From an uncultured Bacteroidota bacterium (GTDB lineage: Bacteria; Bacteroidota; Rhodothermia; Rhodothermales; Salinibacteraceae): DNA of 64,000 nucleotides. The position numbers were made by a program, and so were the translations under genes. Below, piece by piece: positions 17,171 through 25,548 of this stretch. Where the stretch lies: positions 18,324 to 82,323 of the forward strand of contig CAJXKO010000005.1 of assembly GCA_913055845.1 (NCBI GenBank), written 5' to 3'. Positions within the stretch are counted from its first letter, which is position 1, and each line of letters starts with the position of its first letter. The notes below the pieces were generated by a model, which was not told where the DNA came from, did not search any database, and saw nothing but the letters and a program-made list of their open reading frames with translations.

Positions 17171-17800
17171 TTACGGGGCCGACGGGGCCGGCGTCCGCCG
17201 GAGGCCCCGAATGGCCTGGCGAATAGCGGTGTCGATGAAGGTCTCCGGCTCGATCCGAACATCGACCCGATCGGCCAGCAACAGGGACACGGTGCCGTGC
17301 AAAGATGCCCACACGGTACTGGCAGACACGCGGATGTCGTCGACCGCGAAGGTCTCGTCCTCAACGCCCTCCTCGAGCGCGTTCGCGAAAAGGTCGAGAT
17401 TCTCGCGGGCCTGCCGATACTTTTCGGGCGGGTATCGTTCCATGCGCTCCGGTCGGAGCTGGAACATAATTTCGTAGTATTCGGGGTTCTCCAGCCCAAA
17501 TTCCACAAAACACCGGCACAGTGCGCGCAGGCGACAGACCGGATCCTCCGGATGCGCGGCAGCGGCCTCTCGGAGCTGGTCGCGCAGTTGCATCATTCCC
17601 TCGTGGATGAGGGTGTGGAGCAACGCATCTTTGCTATCGAAGTAGAGGTAGATGCTGGTTGCGCTGTAGCCGATGGCGTCGGCAATCTTGCGCATGGAGA
17701 GGTCCTGGTACCCCTCCTGCACGAGCAGGTGGCGCGCCGTATCGAGAATACGACGGCGAAGGTCTCCGTTTTCCGATCCGTTGGAGGAGGCGCTCATCAC
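17171..17800 (-). CDS. TetR-family transcriptional regulator of the fad cluster
   Basis: A 209-residue regulator (two adjacent ATG codons at 17800 and 17797). The N-terminal helix-turn-helix is seen in LSMRKIADAIGYSATSIYLYF, residues about 36-56. The rest is the helical ligand-binding domain with a WHG-type C-terminal pattern (VSASTVWASLHGTVSLLL). Being first in the tetR-fadD unit and next to fadN, it is the obvious candidate to bind the TTAAC-N3-GTTAA repeats and respond to acyl-CoA; that link is inferred. I see no copy of the repeat in front of its own gene. Confidence 0.88.
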   Translation of the reverse strand: MMSASSNGSENGDLRRRILDTARHLLVQEGYQDLSMRKIADAIGYSATSIYLYFDSKDALLHTLIHEGMMQLRDQLREAAAAHPEDPVCRLRALCRCFVEFGLENPEYYEIMFQLRPERMERYPPEKYRQARENLDLFANALEEGVEDETFAVDDIRVSASTVWASLHGTVSLLLADRVDVRIEPETFIDTAIRQAIRGLRRTPAPSAP

Positions 17801-18227
17801 GGATGATTGTTCGTCAGTGGAGAAGAAACCAGGCGGCGAGCCGGAGAACCAATTCGAGAGCTGCGTCCTGTCGGGACCCGCAAGGAGTCCGGCTACTCCC
17901 CAGACTCAACGTCAAACGGTGTCCCCTCGGATGCCCACCGAGCCCCCTAGACCGATGCCCGCAACCGGCAGGCATTGTCCAGCATGCAGGGTCGGGACCA
18001 CCCCGACCGGCCTTCACGTGGACTTTCTTTTCCCAATGTACCACTTGGTCGATAGTTATCCAACCGGCCTGTCCTCTCCGGCGCGAATCCCACCGGATAA
18101 ACGCTCCCAGATTCCTGCCCCCCACAGACAGCAAAGCCCGATGCCCCGCACCGGCATGGTGCGACGCATCGGGACAGGGCCGAGATCCCGGGGCCTCTCG
18201 GCAGTTTGCTGAACTGGGGACCGAGCA
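17801..18227. other. intergenic region between tetR and porV
   Basis: About 430 bases with no credible gene. It holds a strong hairpin near the porV end (listed separately) and a weaker one around 17953-17974 (ATGCC facing GGCAT). The first 100 bases should contain the tetR-fadD promoter, but no convincing -35/-10 pair is seen. Confidence 0.5.
18137..18173 (-). terminator. hairpin terminator of porV
   Basis: CCCGATGC (18137-18144) pairs with GCATCGGG (18166-18173), and inside it GCACC (18148-18152) pairs with GGTGC (18158-18162) around a GGCAT loop. It is about 55 bases past the porV stop. On the minus strand it is followed by CTTTG, only a weak T-run. Confidence 0.55.
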
Positions 18228-19388
18228 CTACTGGAAATTGAACAGCAGTGAGAAACGCAGGGTGTTGGCGAGGGGGCTCTCGTTCTCGGAGGTATAGAGG
18301 TATGAGATGTCAACCCCCACAATGTTGTAGCGGAGCCCCGCCCCGAACGTCAGAAACTGACGGTCCCCATTGTCGGGATGTTCGTAGTAGTAGCCCGTAC
18401 GGAGCGCGAACAGGTCGCTGTACCAGTACTCTAGCCCGGTCCCGACCGTAAACTGTTCGACGAGACTTAGTGACCGCGTATTCCCTTCAACCACCCGTCC
18501 GCGGGCCGAGCCCCAGGAGTCAAAGAGTGCCTGGAACCCACTGTTGCCGACACGAACCGTATCCCCATCGCTCGTAATTTCCTCATCCACGCTCACCAGC
18601 GATTTGTTGAAGTCGGTGGCAAGAGTCAGCGAGTTGTACTCGTCGAAGTCGATGGTGAGTGCCGGACCGATGCGGAAGTTGGCGGGAATGGGGTCTTTGG
18701 CCCGGCTCTGCTCGTTGAAGTCGAGTGTGCCGCCCAGGTTGGCAATGTTGACCCCGGCAGAGAACGTGGCGTCCGCCCCACCGAGTGAGAAGGGAGCCGA
18801 CCGGTAGAGGGCCGAGAGGTCCGTGGAAAACGTGTATGCCTTGCCGTCACCACCGCCTTCTCCGGGCGGAGACGCCAACTTCGAGTAAATGAACCGGACC
18901 GATGTCCCCACCCCGAGTCGCTCGGAGATTTTCCGGCCGTAGGACGTTCCGACGGCCAGCTGGTACGAGTTAATCACGTTGAGTACCACGTTGTCGCCAT
19001 TCCGCACCTCGGTTTCTCCAAGATTCAGAAATCGCACGTTCCCCCCGAAAGTGCCCACGCCGTCCACGTGGTACGTGCCCACAAGGTACTCGTAGAACAA
19101 GTTGGCATCGAATTCCGGCAGCCAGTTGGCGTGTGTGAGGCCCACCTGCGTGTTTTCCTGAAATGCAAGGCCCGACGGGTTCCAGAACATTGCGTTGGCG
19201 TTGTCGGCAAGGGCCACGCCTGCGTTCCCCATGCCGGCCGATCGGCTGTCTGGCTCAATGCGGAGGAAGAGGGCCGAGGACTGCGCCACCTGCCCCTGCG
19301 CTGGGGCCGCAAGCAGGAAAGTACCCAGCACCGATCCAACGACGGTGAGGAGGAGGCGCGACGCGTGAGAAAACGGTTGAGTAGCCAT
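18228..19388 (-). CDS. porV: PorV/PorQ-family outer-membrane beta-barrel protein
   Basis: A 386-residue exported protein. The signal peptide is clear: a hydrophobic run LLLTVVGSVLGTFLLAAPAQG with cleavage after AQG. The mature N-terminus has the PorV/UPF0164 signature FLRIEPDSRSAGMGNAGVALADNANAMFWNPSGLA (quoted in pieces: FLRIEPDSRSAGMGNAG, then MFWNPSGLA), followed by amphipathic barrel strands ending in an aromatic residue run LLFNFQ. PorV is the shuttle that moves substrates of the type IX secretion system to the attachment complex; PorQ and other FadL-like proteins share the fold, so the exact role is not settled. The gene is monocistronic with a terminator. Confidence 0.75.
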   Translation of the reverse strand: MATQPFSHASRLLLTVVGSVLGTFLLAAPAQGQVAQSSALFLRIEPDSRSAGMGNAGVALADNANAMFWNPSGLAFQENTQVGLTHANWLPEFDANLFYEYLVGTYHVDGVGTFGGNVRFLNLGETEVRNGDNVVLNVINSYQLAVGTSYGRKISERLGVGTSVRFIYSKLASPPGEGGGDGKAYTFSTDLSALYRSAPFSLGGADATFSAGVNIANLGGTLDFNEQSRAKDPIPANFRIGPALTIDFDEYNSLTLATDFNKSLVSVDEEITSDGDTVRVGNSGFQALFDSWGSARGRVVEGNTRSLSLVEQFTVGTGLEYWYSDLFALRTGYYYEHPDNGDRQFLTFGAGLRYNIVGVDISYLYTSENESPLANTLRFSLLFNFQ

Positions 19389-19768
19389 GGTGGAGGGGAA
19401 AATCTATCGCGTTACAGGGTGAAAATCGACGCGGCACACTCGAACAGCGGCCCGGAGGCGTTGGCCGTCTCTTCTCAAATTCCACTGCGATGATGTGCCC
19501 CGAGGACCACCGTCGAACGGTGGCAATGCGTCATCTGTAGCGCTTTGCCATCAACAGGCCTGTGATGGTTGTGGAGAAGAACGTCGGTCCCGTTATCGTT
19601 CGGACGGGCGAAGCAGGTAAATCGCGGAAGCTACACAGCCGGTGAGTACGAATGTAACACGTGACTCAGCGTTCCTCCAGTAGGAAAAGAAAGATTTCGG
19701 CCTCTTCTAGGGATTCGCTTCGTAGGGGGTTCCGTGCACGAAGCCGCTCCTTCCGTGGGACTCTCGCG
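19389..19768. other. intergenic region upstream of porV
   Basis: About 380 bases without a credible gene on either strand. It should carry the porV promoter near 19400-19480 and the end of the HisKA-domain transcript. It contains no tandem repeat or clear hairpin; I see nothing further. Confidence 0.5.
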
Positions 19769-20023
19769 CTAGTCCTGCCCGTCGCCCAGAGCGTTCTTGA
19801 GGCGCGTCAGGCGCTGGAGCGACTCGGCCATGCGCTGACATGCCTCCTGGATGTCGCGAGCCGACGAGGCAAACTGGTCGTCAAGCTCTTCCTCTTGGCT
19901 GAGCTCGTGGAGAAACTGCGCATTCCCCGAAATAATAGAGAGGGGATTGTTGAGGTCGTGGTAGACCGAGGACACCGCCTCGCGGATTTCTTCTTCTGTG
20001 TCAAGTTCTTCAAAGTCGGTCAT
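19769..20023 (-). CDS. orphan histidine-kinase dimerisation (HisKA/DHp) domain protein
   Basis: An 84-residue protein from ATG 20023 (the frame to 20068 has a poor leader). Almost all of it is one HisKA-type helical hairpin: the H-box VYHDLNNPLSIISGNAQFL carries the phosphorylatable histidine at about residue 23, followed by a charged second helix (QRMAESLQRLTRLKNALG). There is no HATPase domain, sensor or membrane segment, and none follows in another frame. Such a domain could be a phosphotransfer or docking module, or a remnant. It lies 73 bases after the MBL gene and about 2.9 kb from an orphan NtrC-type regulator on the same strand. Confidence 0.7.
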   Translation of the reverse strand: MTDFEELDTEEEIREAVSSVYHDLNNPLSIISGNAQFLHELSQEEELDDQFASSARDIQEACQRMAESLQRLTRLKNALGDGQD

Positions 20024-20095
20024 CGTGGACAAGATTGGTCCTGAAGGGAGCAGAACGGAGATACGCATGGGCCTCCAACGCAGTACCAGCAGCCT

Positions 20096-20953
20096 CTACA
20101 GATCGTCGAGGGGCCGCGGCCGGGCAACCTCAATGCCGCGATCGGTTTGTTGGAGATCTCCAACCGCAATCTCCGGGTCGTGCTCGAAGAACAATTTCCA
20201 TTCCGACTGTGCAGCCCGCTCCAAAAAATCCCCCTTCTCATCAATTGTCTGCAGGGGGCGTACGTCGTAGGCCATCGTCCAGGCCGGGGGAAGGTGGTGC
20301 GTGGTTGGCAGGAGGTCGGCCACGTAGACGAGGGTCGTCGTGTCGTCGTACACCGTCACGATCTGCTGCGACTCGGTGTGGCCGTCCACCAGGGAGACAT
20401 CGACGTGGGGGAAGAGCGGGCCGGCCCCGTCCACGAGGTGGAGTTGATCGTTTTCCGCAAGGGGGGCGAACGTGCGGGTCACGAACGACCCTTTCTCTTT
20501 CGGGTTTGGATCGGTGGCCCACGCCCAGTGCTGCCGTTGCACGTGGTACATGGCATTGGGGAAGGTCGCCACTCTCCCCGCGTCGGTCTGCCGGGTACTG
20601 CCCCCACAGTGGTCGAAGTGGAGATGGGTCAGGACGACGTCTGTCACGTCAGTCGGGGCGACGCCGCACGCCCGCAGCGACCCGCCCATGGTGGCCCCAC
20701 TGTGGTCAACGGCATAGAGGTCCTCGTATTTGGTGCCCTCGAAGGTGTCCCCGATGCCAGTATCGATGAGGATGACCCGATCGTCTCCCCTCAGTAGTAG
20801 GCACCGCATACTGAGGGGGATGCGATTCTGCGCGTCCGGCTCAATGCGCTGCGACCACAGGGGCTTGGGCACGATGCCAAACATCGCCCCACCGTCGAGT
20901 CCAAATTGACCAGTCTCAATCGCGTGAAGGGTGTAGGGGCCAATCTGTGGCAT
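20096..20953 (-). CDS. MBL-fold hydrolase (YtnP/lactonase-like)
   Basis: A 285-residue metallo-beta-lactamase-fold enzyme, start ATG 20953. The metal motif HLHFDHCGG follows VTDVVLT; other ligands are in HVDVSLVDGHTESQQ and at the C-terminal histidine (TTHHLPPAW). The layout with IDTGIGDTF near residue 65 resembles the YtnP / N-acyl-homoserine-lactonase branch, but that branch also covers many uncharacterised hydrolases, so no substrate is claimed. Same strand as the LON-domain gene upstream and the HisKA gene downstream. Confidence 0.85.
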   Translation of the reverse strand: MPQIGPYTLHAIETGQFGLDGGAMFGIVPKPLWSQRIEPDAQNRIPLSMRCLLLRGDDRVILIDTGIGDTFEGTKYEDLYAVDHSGATMGGSLRACGVAPTDVTDVVLTHLHFDHCGGSTRQTDAGRVATFPNAMYHVQRQHWAWATDPNPKEKGSFVTRTFAPLAENDQLHLVDGAGPLFPHVDVSLVDGHTESQQIVTVYDDTTTLVYVADLLPTTHHLPPAWTMAYDVRPLQTIDEKGDFLERAAQSEWKLFFEHDPEIAVGDLQQTDRGIEVARPRPLDDL

Positions 20954-21034
20954 GAAGGACAGGGCCGTGCTCGATACGAAGGCGCAAACGGACTCGGCTA
21001 ACCTCGTAAACAGCACGCCCAATGTCTACGGGTC

Positions 21035-21676
21035 CTACACCTCTTCCGGCGGAAAGTCCTTGAAGTGTCCGTTGGAACGGATCCGACGCTGCACTCCCTC
21101 CTGCTCCTCAATGCGCGGAATGACAGCCTCGAAGTGCTGAATGAGGTAGCGGATACGCTCGTTTTCGCTCGTGAATTCGAGCAGCTCCTGCTTCTGCGCG
21201 CCGTCTAGCGCGCCGTTCTGGGCCAGAACGAAGGAAAGGTGTTCCACGCCCTCGTATAGATCGGGGCGGACGGTGCGCCCCGCCAGTTCTAGCAGCTTCA
21301 TGTGCTGTGTGATGACCCGCTCTTTCAGGTCGAGGTCCACCTCCGACTCCTCGTCCTCAAGCAGTGTCACGTCGGCCGTGTAGTAAGTGGACTGGTCGTC
21401 CCGAACCGTCTGAATCCGGAACCGCTCTTCTCCGCGAACGACGATGTCCGAGCGCCCATCCTCGTACCGCTTCACGACGCGATCGATGCGCGCGGTCGTT
21501 CCCACGTCGGCCCACTCCTCGTCGTCGACCCGAACGATCCCGAACGGGACCTCGTGCTCCAAGCAGTACGCGGTGAGCTCCTTGTACCGCTCCTCAAAGA
21601 TGTGGAGCGAGAGGGGCTCGTTGGGGTAGAGCACGAGACTCAATGGAAAGAGCGGCAGGGAATCGATCGAGTTCAT
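21035..21676 (-). CDS. LON substrate-binding-domain protein
   Basis: A 213-residue stand-alone version of the N-terminal domain of Lon protease (PUA-like fold). The start at ATG 21676 gives MNSIDSLPLFPLSLVLYPN, the typical opening, followed by LHIFEERYKELTAYC and the FGIVRV strand. There is no AAA+ or protease part. Free LON-domain proteins are common; their role is unknown. Confidence 0.85.
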   Translation of the reverse strand: MNSIDSLPLFPLSLVLYPNEPLSLHIFEERYKELTAYCLEHEVPFGIVRVDDEEWADVGTTARIDRVVKRYEDGRSDIVVRGEERFRIQTVRDDQSTYYTADVTLLEDEESEVDLDLKERVITQHMKLLELAGRTVRPDLYEGVEHLSFVLAQNGALDGAQKQELLEFTSENERIRYLIQHFEAVIPRIEEQEGVQRRIRSNGHFKDFPPEEV

Positions 21677-22055
21677 AATACTGCAGGAGGAGTAGGTATC
21701 GCGAAAATGCGCGTCTAGGCGCCCGAGAATGGCCCGCTCCGCGCACAGCTTGGGACGAGCGCTACCCCTTCGTTTCGTACCGAAGGATGGCGGGTCGAGC
21801 CCCGAATCGACTTGGGGAGGAGGCGTACTCACGGTCGGTTCGCCGTGCCGCCTCGTCGGCCCCCGCACGACTGTTTACAGGGCTTCGAGAAACCAGTACG
21901 CTCGGTGATCCTCCCACGGCGGCTCACGCAACCCGAAGAACAGCCCTGGGGAGTTCGTCTTCGTGGTGCGCCCTAACGCGCCCTTGCCCCCGGAGTTCGA
22001 GACCTGCCCCCAAAGAATCATTTTCGTTTCATCTCTGCGCTCCACCTGCCCATCC
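21677..22055. other. intergenic region between LON-domain gene and lolD
   Basis: About 380 bases with no credible gene. Frames reading through it are GC-rich shadows without a recognisable start or family. It contains the promoter of the LON-domain gene and the 3' end of lolD; no terminator hairpin is evident. Confidence 0.45.
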
Positions 22056-22802
22056 TCACGATTCGCCGGTCGACTCATCGTCCCGGAGCGACGTCGAGGG
22101 GGCCATCTCGTCGGTGGGGGCCAGTGCGTGGAGTTGACCGAGTTCGAGCCGTAGGGCCCGATCCGCAATGCGGGCGAGGGAGGGGTCGTGCGTGGCCAGC
22201 ACGAAGGTCCGATCGGTTTCGCGACTGAGCCGCTCGATCTCGCGGTGCATAGGCTCGGCGGTCCGGGCGTCGAGGTTGCCGGTGGGCTCGTCCATGAGCA
22301 CCAGGGCCGGCTCGTTCATCAAGGCCCGGGCGATGGCCACCCGCTGCTTCTCGCCGCCTGAAAGGGTGTTGGGACGGTGGTCGGCCCGGTCGGACAGGCC
22401 CAGAAGATCGAGCAACTCGCGGGCACGGGGCGTTACGGCCTTCATCGACTGGTGCTGGATGAGGGCCGGCATGGCCACATTTTCGAGCGCCGTAAACTCC
22501 GGGAGCAGGTGATGAAACTGAAAGACAAACCCAATGGAGCGGTTGCGAAACGAAGCCAACTCGTCGTCGCTCTTGGCGAACAGGTCGTCGCCCTTAAATC
22601 GGACGGTCCCGGCGGTGGGCCGGTCGAGCGCCCCGAGCAGGTGAAGCAGGGTAGATTTGCCAGTGCCACTCTCCCCGACCACCGCCACAATCTCTCCCGG
22701 CTGTACAGTCAGGTCGAGGTCTTGTAGCACAGTCAGCGGCTCCTCCCCCCCCGCATCGTACTGCTTCACGAGATCCGTCACCTCAAGGAGCGGGGCGGGC
22801 AC
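22056..22802 (-). CDS. lolD: ABC transporter ATP-binding protein, LolD type
   Basis: A 248-residue ATPase. Walker A is GESGTGKST, the signature [10 protein letters not shown], Walker [13 protein letters not shown], and the H-loop LATHDPS. The [19 protein letters not shown] segment and overall length match LolD, the ATPase of the lipoprotein-release system that moves lipoproteins from the inner membrane to LolA. No LolC/E permease gene is adjacent, so MacB-type export is an alternative. Follows the NtrC-type regulator on the same strand after 144 bases. Confidence 0.85.
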   Translation of the reverse strand: MPAPLLEVTDLVKQYDAGGEEPLTVLQDLDLTVQPGEIVAVVGESGTGKSTLLHLLGALDRPTAGTVRFKGDDLFAKSDDELASFRNRSIGFVFQFHHLLPEFTALENVAMPALIQHQSMKAVTPRARELLDLLGLSDRADHRPNTLSGGEKQRVAIARALMNEPALVLMDEPTGNLDARTAEPMHREIERLSRETDRTFVLATHDPSLARIADRALRLELGQLHALAPTDEMAPSTSLRDDESTGES

Positions 22803-22946
22803 GGCGGGGAGGGGTGTTGGGAACGGAGCCTAGAATCGAAACTCGTGGGGGCCAGGCGGGGGACAACGGAGAGCTGGGAACTCGCAGCGCACACTGCGTC
22901 GGCCCCTGGGAGGGACCTTCATTCCGACACGCACATGCCCTCCTCG

Positions 22947-24326
22947 TCAGTCTCCGCGCTCAAGGCCATACTTGTTCAGCTTGTTGTAGAGGTGTGAGCG
23001 CTGGATGCCAATGGTCTCGGCCGTCTGGCTCACATTCCAGTCGTGCTCGTGGAGCTTGTGCTGGATGAAGTGCTTCTCGAATTGGTCGCGGGCATCGCTG
23101 AAGTCATCATAGGCCCGGATCAACTCCTGGGCGGCCCCCTCCGATCCAACGCCCGGCTGCACGAACTGGTCAATGTCGGCGGCCTCGATGGTGTCCCCTT
23201 CGACCAGAATGAGCAGACGCTCGATCACGTTGTGCAACTCGCGGACGTTCCCCCGCCACTCGTAGCCCTGCAGTCGCTGGAGGGCCTCGTCCGTGAAGTC
23301 TTTGGTCGGAAGGCCATTGCGCTGAGCCACCCGCTTCGCAATGTGGCGGGTGAGTAGCGGCACGTCGTCGCGGCGTTCCCGCAGGGGCGGCACGTCGATG
23401 AGGATGACCCCGATCCGGTGGTACAGATCCTCTCGGAAATTGCCTTCCTCAATCTCCTCCATCAGATCCTTGTTGGTAGCGGCCACCACCCGCACGTCGA
23501 CCGAGATGGTGTGCTCGCCTCCTACCCGCTCAATCTCATTTTCCTCCAGCACCCGCAGCACCTTCGCCTGCGCCGAGAGGCTCATGTCGCCAATTTCGTC
23601 GAGGAACAGGGTGCCCTCGTGGGCCTGCTCGAACTTGCCAATACGCTGCTGGGTGGCTCCGGTAAACGCGCCCTTCTCGTGTCCAAAGAGCTCGCTCTCA
23701 ATCAGTTCACTCGGGATGGCCGCGCAATTTACCTCCACCATCGGGTCCTCGGCCCGGGCGGACTTGTGGTGGATCCACTTGGCCACGAGTTCCTTGCCTG
23801 TGCCATTCTCGCCCGAGATGAGCACACGCGCCTCGGTAGGGGCCACCCGTTCGATCGTGTCCTTGATCTCTTGGATGGCGTCGCTCTCCCCAATGATGGG
23901 CGGCAGGTCGCCCGTGCTCTGCTCGGTGATGGTCTGCCGCATGCGCCGGTTTTCGACCTCAAGTTGTCCGTGGTCCAGCGCGTTGCGGACCGTGACGAGG
24001 AGACGGTTCAGGTCCGGAGGCTTTTCGATGAAGTCGTACGCCCCTAGCTTGGTTGACTCCACGGCCGTTTCGATGGTGCCGTGGCCACTAATCATGAGGA
24101 CGGGCACCTCATAGCCCTCGTCGGCGATCGTTTCGAGGACCTCCATGCCGTCCATCTTCGGCATCTTTACGTCGAGGATCACAAGGTCGTACGCGTTTTC
24201 TTGGAGGGCCGTAAGGGCCTCCTCCCCATCGACGGCCTCTTCTACCTCGAAGTCTTCGTACTCCAGAATTTCGCGGAGCGTCCGACGAATGCTCGCCTCG
24301 TCGTCGACAACCAAGATCGTAGGCAT
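22947..24326 (-). CDS. sigma-54-dependent response regulator, NtrC/AtoC family
   Basis: A 459-residue regulator, start ATG 24326. The receiver domain (residues 1-120) has the acidic pair VVDDE and phosphoacceptor D52 in LVILDVKMPKMDG. The AAA+ domain has Walker A GENGTGKE at about 172-179 and the sigma-54 loop GAFTGA at 219-224. The C-terminal Fis-type helix-turn-helix is VSQTAETIGIQRSHLYNKL. It should activate RpoN-dependent promoters when phosphorylated. No sensor kinase gene is next to it; the nearest kinase-like piece is the orphan HisKA protein downstream. Confidence 0.93.
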   Translation of the reverse strand: MPTILVVDDEASIRRTLREILEYEDFEVEEAVDGEEALTALQENAYDLVILDVKMPKMDGMEVLETIADEGYEVPVLMISGHGTIETAVESTKLGAYDFIEKPPDLNRLLVTVRNALDHGQLEVENRRMRQTITEQSTGDLPPIIGESDAIQEIKDTIERVAPTEARVLISGENGTGKELVAKWIHHKSARAEDPMVEVNCAAIPSELIESELFGHEKGAFTGATQQRIGKFEQAHEGTLFLDEIGDMSLSAQAKVLRVLEENEIERVGGEHTISVDVRVVAATNKDLMEEIEEGNFREDLYHRIGVILIDVPPLRERRDDVPLLTRHIAKRVAQRNGLPTKDFTDEALQRLQGYEWRGNVRELHNVIERLLILVEGDTIEAADIDQFVQPGVGSEGAAQELIRAYDDFSDARDQFEKHFIQHKLHEHDWNVSQTAETIGIQRSHLYNKLNKYGLERGD

Positions 24327-24483
24327 CCCAACAGGAAAAACTCGTCCGCAGAACGTACCATCAAATTCCCCATCGTTGCCCCCCTCCGAGGGTGTGAGTG
24401 TCCTTCCCGCACAGGGCGCCGCCGTCCCCACAGCCGGGCGCGGCATTTACCCGGGCGCGGCATTTACTAGTTACGACGGGCGT

Positions 24484-25197
24484 CTACGACGAGGCCTTCC
24501 CCTGGCGCACCTGGGCACGGGCCATATACCGTTCCGCATCGCTGGCCTGATTGGAATCAGGGTACTCGTCCTGGATGCGCTGATAGACGTCCGTCGCAGC
24601 CCCGTACTGCCCGGCCTCCTCGTAGGCCTGCCCGGCGCTGAGCAGGTAGCGGGGGGCCGTCAGCTTGTTGTCGTACTGCGAAGCGGCCTGCTCGTAGAGC
24701 TCAGCGGCGCGGGCGAAGTCCCCTTTGTTCTCGTGGATAGCCGCCTGCGCCGCGTACGCGCTGGCGCCAATGAAGGTCTTGCCCTTCTCAAACCGCTGGA
24801 AGTACGTGAGTGCCCGGTCGTACTCCTCTTGCTCGTAGAGCGCGTTGGCCGCGTAGAAGGTGGCCAGATTGCCAGCGTCGGTGTTGCCGTAGTCGTCGGC
24901 AATCGCAAGGAGCCCTGCTTGCTCACTCGTCCCATCCAGGGCCTGCTGATAGTTTCCCCGTTCGTACACCGGCAGAATCTGACCAAGCTGCTGGTTGGCC
25001 GCCTCCTCCTGCTGCTGGTGATAGTAGAGGTAGCCGGGCACAGCCAGCACGAGCACGAGGAGTGCCACCCCAATTCCCTGCGCTACGCGGCGGTACTCGT
25101 CGTAAAACAGTAGCGCCCGGGCGTAGAGGTCGACAAAGATGTTTTGTCGAAGCTCTTGGCGACGGGACTTTTTTTCGGGCGTTTTGAGGGCAGTCAT
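24484..25197 (-). CDS. TPR membrane protein (YfgM-like)
   Basis: A 237-residue protein, start ATG 25197. A basic cytoplasmic N-terminus (KTPEKKSRRQELRQN) is followed by one membrane helix (IGVALLVLVLAVPGYLYYH, residues about 42-60) and four to five tetratricopeptide-like repeats that end in DEYPDSNQASDAERYMARA. Topology resembles YfgM, an ancillary subunit of the secretion translocon, and other periplasmic TPR proteins. Partner unknown. Confidence 0.8.
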   Translation of the reverse strand: MTALKTPEKKSRRQELRQNIFVDLYARALLFYDEYRRVAQGIGVALLVLVLAVPGYLYYHQQQEEAANQQLGQILPVYERGNYQQALDGTSEQAGLLAIADDYGNTDAGNLATFYAANALYEQEEYDRALTYFQRFEKGKTFIGASAYAAQAAIHENKGDFARAAELYEQAASQYDNKLTAPRYLLSAGQAYEEAGQYGAATDVYQRIQDEYPDSNQASDAERYMARAQVRQGKASS

Positions 25198-25548
25198 GTG
25201 CGGGGCGAGAAGTCCAGAGCGCAAATGAGGGTGAGAGCGGTCGCCGCTTGAGGAAACACGTAACACGAACTTTTCCTGGAAAAAGCGGCGAATGCCGTTT
25301 AACGCACCGTTGTTCGTTCGTTTCCTCCCGGGGCGGGGGCGCCGGCACCGGGCATGGTTTTGCATGTGATCTTTACTAAGGAGACAACGGGATATTTTAT
25401 ACCTTAGAAGCGTGTCATGACCCGCGTCATTCTCTTCTCGCACGCGGACATTGCACGACTCCCCGCATCCTCGCGCGGGCCCGGCTACTGGCCGAGAGCT
25501 CGACGAGATTGTTCGTTTCGACTGTCGAACTCAGCTCCCCCCTGACTT
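25198..25548. other. divergent intergenic region upstream of gap
   Basis: A 351-base region between the TPR gene and gap. Around 25360-25410 it is distinctly AT-rich, with CTAAGG (25376-25381) and CCTTAG (25402-25407) as a 6-bp inverted repeat and possible weak promoter boxes TTTACT (25372-25377) and TTTTAT (25395-25400) 17 bases apart. This may be the glycolytic promoter and operator. No gene is seen. Confidence 0.4.

Noticed and set aside
22056..24326. LolD with the NtrC-type regulator as a defence or signalling island
   Set aside because: All genes are ordinary housekeeping families on one strand; no effector or toxin-like gene is seen.
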